Source: Acidobacteriota bacterium (lineage in GTDB: Bacteria; Acidobacteriota; Blastocatellia; Pyrinomonadales; Pyrinomonadaceae). Taken from it: 7,285 nucleotides of DNA. The stretch's first letter is position 1. Each line of letters starts with the position of its first letter. Made by a program: the position numbers and the translations under genes. The notes under the pieces were generated by a model. It did not search any database. It saw only the letters and a list, made by a program, of their open reading frames with translations, and had not been told where the DNA came from. Below are positions 5,282-7,285 of this stretch, one piece after another. Location of the stretch: the NCBI GenBank assembly GCA_020853255.1, contig JADYZI010000282.1:1-7285 (forward strand). Direction: 5' to 3'.

Positions 5282-7233
5282 GCGTCCTTCAGGCAAATTG
5301 CCCATCGTGCGGCGGTCCGGTCGAGTTCAAATCCGGCTCGACCATCGTGCTCGTCTGTCCTTTCTGCCGTTCGGCTCTTGCAAGGACTGACCGCGGCCTG
5401 AACGATCTTGGCAAGGTCGCTGAGATAGCCGAATCGGAATCGCCATTGAAGCTGGGGCTGAAAGGCACTTGGAATGGAAATCGTTTTGAATTGACGGGCC
5501 GTGCCCAACTCCGCCATCAAATGGGTGGATTTTGGGATGAATGGTACGCCACATTTTCTAACGGATGGGTCGGGTGGCTAGCCGAGGCGCAAGGGAAATT
5601 TTATCTAACCTTTTACCAGCCGCTTCCCGAAGGCCGCGTTTTGCCGCCATATGACGGCCTCGAGATCGGCCAGATCGTGCAGGAAGTACCGGCGCAGACC
5701 GGCATGATCGTCGCGGAAAAAGGCATTGCGACATCCGTCGCCGCTGACGGAGAGATACCATACAAACTTGTTCCGAATGAGGAAAGTCAGTATGCCGATC
5801 TGACGGGCAAGAACAATGCCTTTGGCACGATCGATTACAGCTCGAACCCGCCATGGGTATTCTTAGGAAACCAGGTTTCGCTTGCCGATATAGGCCTGGC
5901 GGATGCGAAACCTGCCGAGCGCAAAGCAAGGTCGGTTTCAGCCGCCGCGATGGGCTGCCCGAACTGCGGCGGGCCGCTTTCACTGCGGGCGCCGGACAAG
6001 GCCGAACGTGTTACGTGTCCAAACTGCAATTCGCTGCTCGATGTAAACCAGGGAAACCTCTCGTATCTTAAAGCGCTCGAGCCGACAAAGGCGGATGTTG
6101 CCTTTGCCCTACCGGTCGGGGCCGAAGGCACTTTTCCAGGCGATGTAAAATTCCGCATCATCGGTGCGGTTGTGCGAAGTGTTCAGATCGAGGGCGTTCA
6201 TTATTACTGGCATGAATATCTTCTCTACAACGCCGCGATCGGCTTCCGATGGCTTGTTCATTCGGACAATCACTGGAATTTTGTCGAACCCGTGAATCCG
6301 GCCGAGGTCGAGGCGGCGATGGGCAGCACACTATTCACGTCCGTGCCGACGATGGTCAATTACAATGGCCGCCGGTTCAAGATCTTTCAGGATGCTCCGG
6401 CGACGGTCGAGTATGTAAAAGGCGAGTTTTATTGGCGGGTCGAACAGGGCGAGAAGGTCCGGGCGATCGATTACGTTTCGGCCCCGGTCATGTTGTCAGA
6501 AGAGATAACGGCCAATGAAGTCAATTGGTCCGCCGGGACCTATATGACCGTTGCCGAGGTCGAAAAGGCGTTCGGCGTGACCGGCCTGCCAAAACCGTGG
6601 GCGGTCGGCCCGAATCAACCTTTTACCGGCCGATTCTATTACACGTGGGGCTTTCTTCCCTTGCTCGCCCTGTTCGCTGTCGCGATCCTGATGGTCCCGT
6701 TCACGGGCATCACCAGCAAGGTCCTTGAGCAGCAGATAACCTTGCCGCCCATGGCAAGCCCAGCCGCCCCGCAGGTCGCCTTTAGCCAACCGTTCGACCT
6801 GAAACCAAACCGGAACGTGCAGATCTCAGCATCGGCACCGGTCGATAATTCTTTCGTTGAGCTCGACGTTGACCTGATCAACGACCAGAGCCAGGAAATT
6901 GAAGGAGTTACGATCCCGATCGAGTATTATCACGGATCCGACAGCGATGGCGCGTGGACCGAAGGCGGCCAGTCACAGGACGCTACCGTCTCATCGCTGC
7001 CGGGCGGCAAGTACACATTGAGGATAGAAGGCTCGTGGCAGAATTCAACGCAGCCAATGCCGATAAGTGTTCGCGTTGAACAGAATGTAATGCGCGGTGT
7101 TAACTTTCTTTGTGCTCTTATTGTCCTCGCGATCGTTCCGATCATCGGGTTGTTCAGGAAATTCAGTTTTGAATCAGCTCGCTGGAAGGACAGCATGTTT
7201 GGGACAAGTTCGTCGGGCTCGGACGACGAGTAG
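5278..7233 (+). CDS. Zinc-ribbon, DUF4178-repeat membrane protein with a probable CTG start
   Basis: From CTG 5278 the product is 651 residues. The order is zinc ribbon 1 (Cys8, Cys11, Cys27, Cys30: CPSC...CPFC); a first DUF4178-like unit (about 57-200, with WDEW at 86-89 and GWLAE near 99-103); zinc ribbon 2 (Cys227, Cys230, Cys247, Cys250); a second DUF4178-like unit (about 270-415, with WHEY at 311-314 and RWLVH near 324-328); membrane helix 1 (about 457-480); a beta-rich region (about 490-600, including LPGGKYTLRIEGSW); membrane helix 2 (about 607-626); and a short acidic tail. Cytoplasmic ribbons with an extracytoplasmic beta domain is the likely topology. No GTG, ATG or TTG exists between the preceding in-frame stop and GTG 5347. 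Starting at that GTG would remove Cys8 and Cys11, so CTG behind GGAGGTGA is preferred. DUF4178 function is unknown. From memory, such genes accompany speD homologues, DUF350 and aminopropyltransferase genes, hinting at polyamine-linked envelope biology. Confidence 0.85.
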   Translation: MSVLQANCPSCGGPVEFKSGSTIVLVCPFCRSALARTDRGLNDLGKVAEIAESESPLKLGLKGTWNGNRFELTGRAQLRHQMGGFWDEWYATFSNGWVGWLAEAQGKFYLTFYQPLPEGRVLPPYDGLEIGQIVQEVPAQTGMIVAEKGIATSVAADGEIPYKLVPNEESQYADLTGKNNAFGTIDYSSNPPWVFLGNQVSLADIGLADAKPAERKARSVSAAAMGCPNCGGPLSLRAPDKAERVTCPNCNSLLDVNQGNLSYLKALEPTKADVAFALPVGAEGTFPGDVKFRIIGAVVRSVQIEGVHYYWHEYLLYNAAIGFRWLVHSDNHWNFVEPVNPAEVEAAMGSTLFTSVPTMVNYNGRRFKIFQDAPATVEYVKGEFYWRVEQGEKVRAIDYVSAPVMLSEEITANEVNWSAGTYMTVAEVEKAFGVTGLPKPWAVGPNQPFTGRFYYTWGFLPLLALFAVAILMVPFTGITSKVLEQQITLPPMASPAAPQVAFSQPFDLKPNRNVQISASAPVDNSFVELDVDLINDQSQEIEGVTIPIEYYHGSDSDGAWTEGGQSQDATVSSLPGGKYTLRIEGSWQNSTQPMPISVRVEQNVMRGVNFLCALIVLAIVPIIGLFRKFSFESARWKDSMFGTSSSGSDDE

Positions 7234-7235
7234 CA

Positions 7236-7252
7236 CCTCGATCTGTTCGAGG
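7236..7252 (+). promoter_or_regulatory. Hairpin whose 3' arm abuts the next gene's ribosome binding site
   Basis: CCTCGA (7236-7241) pairs perfectly with TCGAGG (7247-7252) across a five-base loop. The last two bases of the stem are the first two of GGAAGG (7251-7256), the likely Shine-Dalgarno of the gene starting at 7264. No T-run follows, so it is not a terminator; it could tune translation of the third gene. Confidence 0.35.
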
Positions 7253-7263
7253 AAGGTCAGAAT

Positions 7264-7285
7264 ATGTTCAAGAAGCTTTACGTCA
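7264..7285 (+). CDS. Start of a further gene, cut by the window edge
   Basis: ATG at 7264 follows GGAAGG (7251-7256) at 7-base spacing and opens a frame reading MFKKLYV to the edge. It lies 30 bases after the DUF4178 gene, so it probably belongs to the same operon. The basic start could lead into a signal peptide or membrane helix, but seven residues allow no family call. Confidence 0.5.

Noticed and set aside
5558..6161. Minus-strand open frames opposite the DUF4178 gene, and short plus-strand frames inside it
   Set aside because: They overlap a frame with strong domain evidence (zinc ribbons, repeated DUF4178 units). Their translations are compositionally odd and match nothing I recognise.
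1..7285. Search for CRISPR arrays, tRNA genes, riboswitches, transposon ends or in-frame TGA selenocysteine sites
   Set aside because: No regularly spaced repeats, cloverleaf-like sequence, transposase frame or long terminal inverted repeats were seen. No gene here is interrupted by an in-frame TGA.

Overview
The window looks like a chromosomal segment of a Gram-negative, moderately GC-rich bacterium, most likely an Acidobacteriota member (perhaps Blastocatellia). The basis is the secreted GWxTD-domain protein, a family I know as common in that phylum, together with the overall gene style. This is inference from family knowledge, since there is no rRNA or other marker gene. No tRNA, rRNA, CRISPR array, insertion sequence or phage gene is visible, and no gene-free stretch exceeds 300 bases.

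Layout: (1) Positions 1-329 hold the 3' end of selD (selenophosphate synthetase). It is followed on the same strand at short spacing by a TatA/TatB-type gene (359-769, TTG start) and by tatC (814-1869). TatC carries about 95 extra residues in its first extracytoplasmic loop. These three are probably one transcription unit. (2) A 185-base gap holds a sigma70-like promoter (1957-1985) framed by two inverted repeats. It precedes a secreted GWxTD-domain protein (2055-3692), which ends in a hairpin terminator (3713-3778). (3) Converging on that gene is a minus-strand lipoprotein gene (3821-4795) encoding a probable beta-propeller. A perfect minus-strand TATAAT at 4815-4820 helps place its start. 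(4) Divergent from the lipoprotein gene, a plus-strand operon begins with a pyruvoyl-dependent AdoMet-decarboxylase homologue (speD family, 4889-5281). It is directly coupled to a large zinc-ribbon/DUF4178 membrane protein (5278-7233) and then to a third gene that starts at 7264 and runs off the window.

The most interesting part is the speD-DUF4178 module. A small polyamine-type decarboxylase is translationally coupled to a membrane protein with two zinc ribbons, two DUF4178 repeats and an extracytoplasmic beta-rich domain. The DUF4178 gene seems to start at a CTG codon overlapping the speD stop, behind a perfect GGAGGTGA Shine-Dalgarno. The first conventional start lies 23 codons downstream and would delete half of the N-terminal zinc ribbon. 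The speD tail contains a chain of abutting palindromes resembling a dispersed repeat. The module is not wholly unknown, because DUF4178 genes near speD homologues are something I recall from comparative genomics, but its function is not established to my knowledge.
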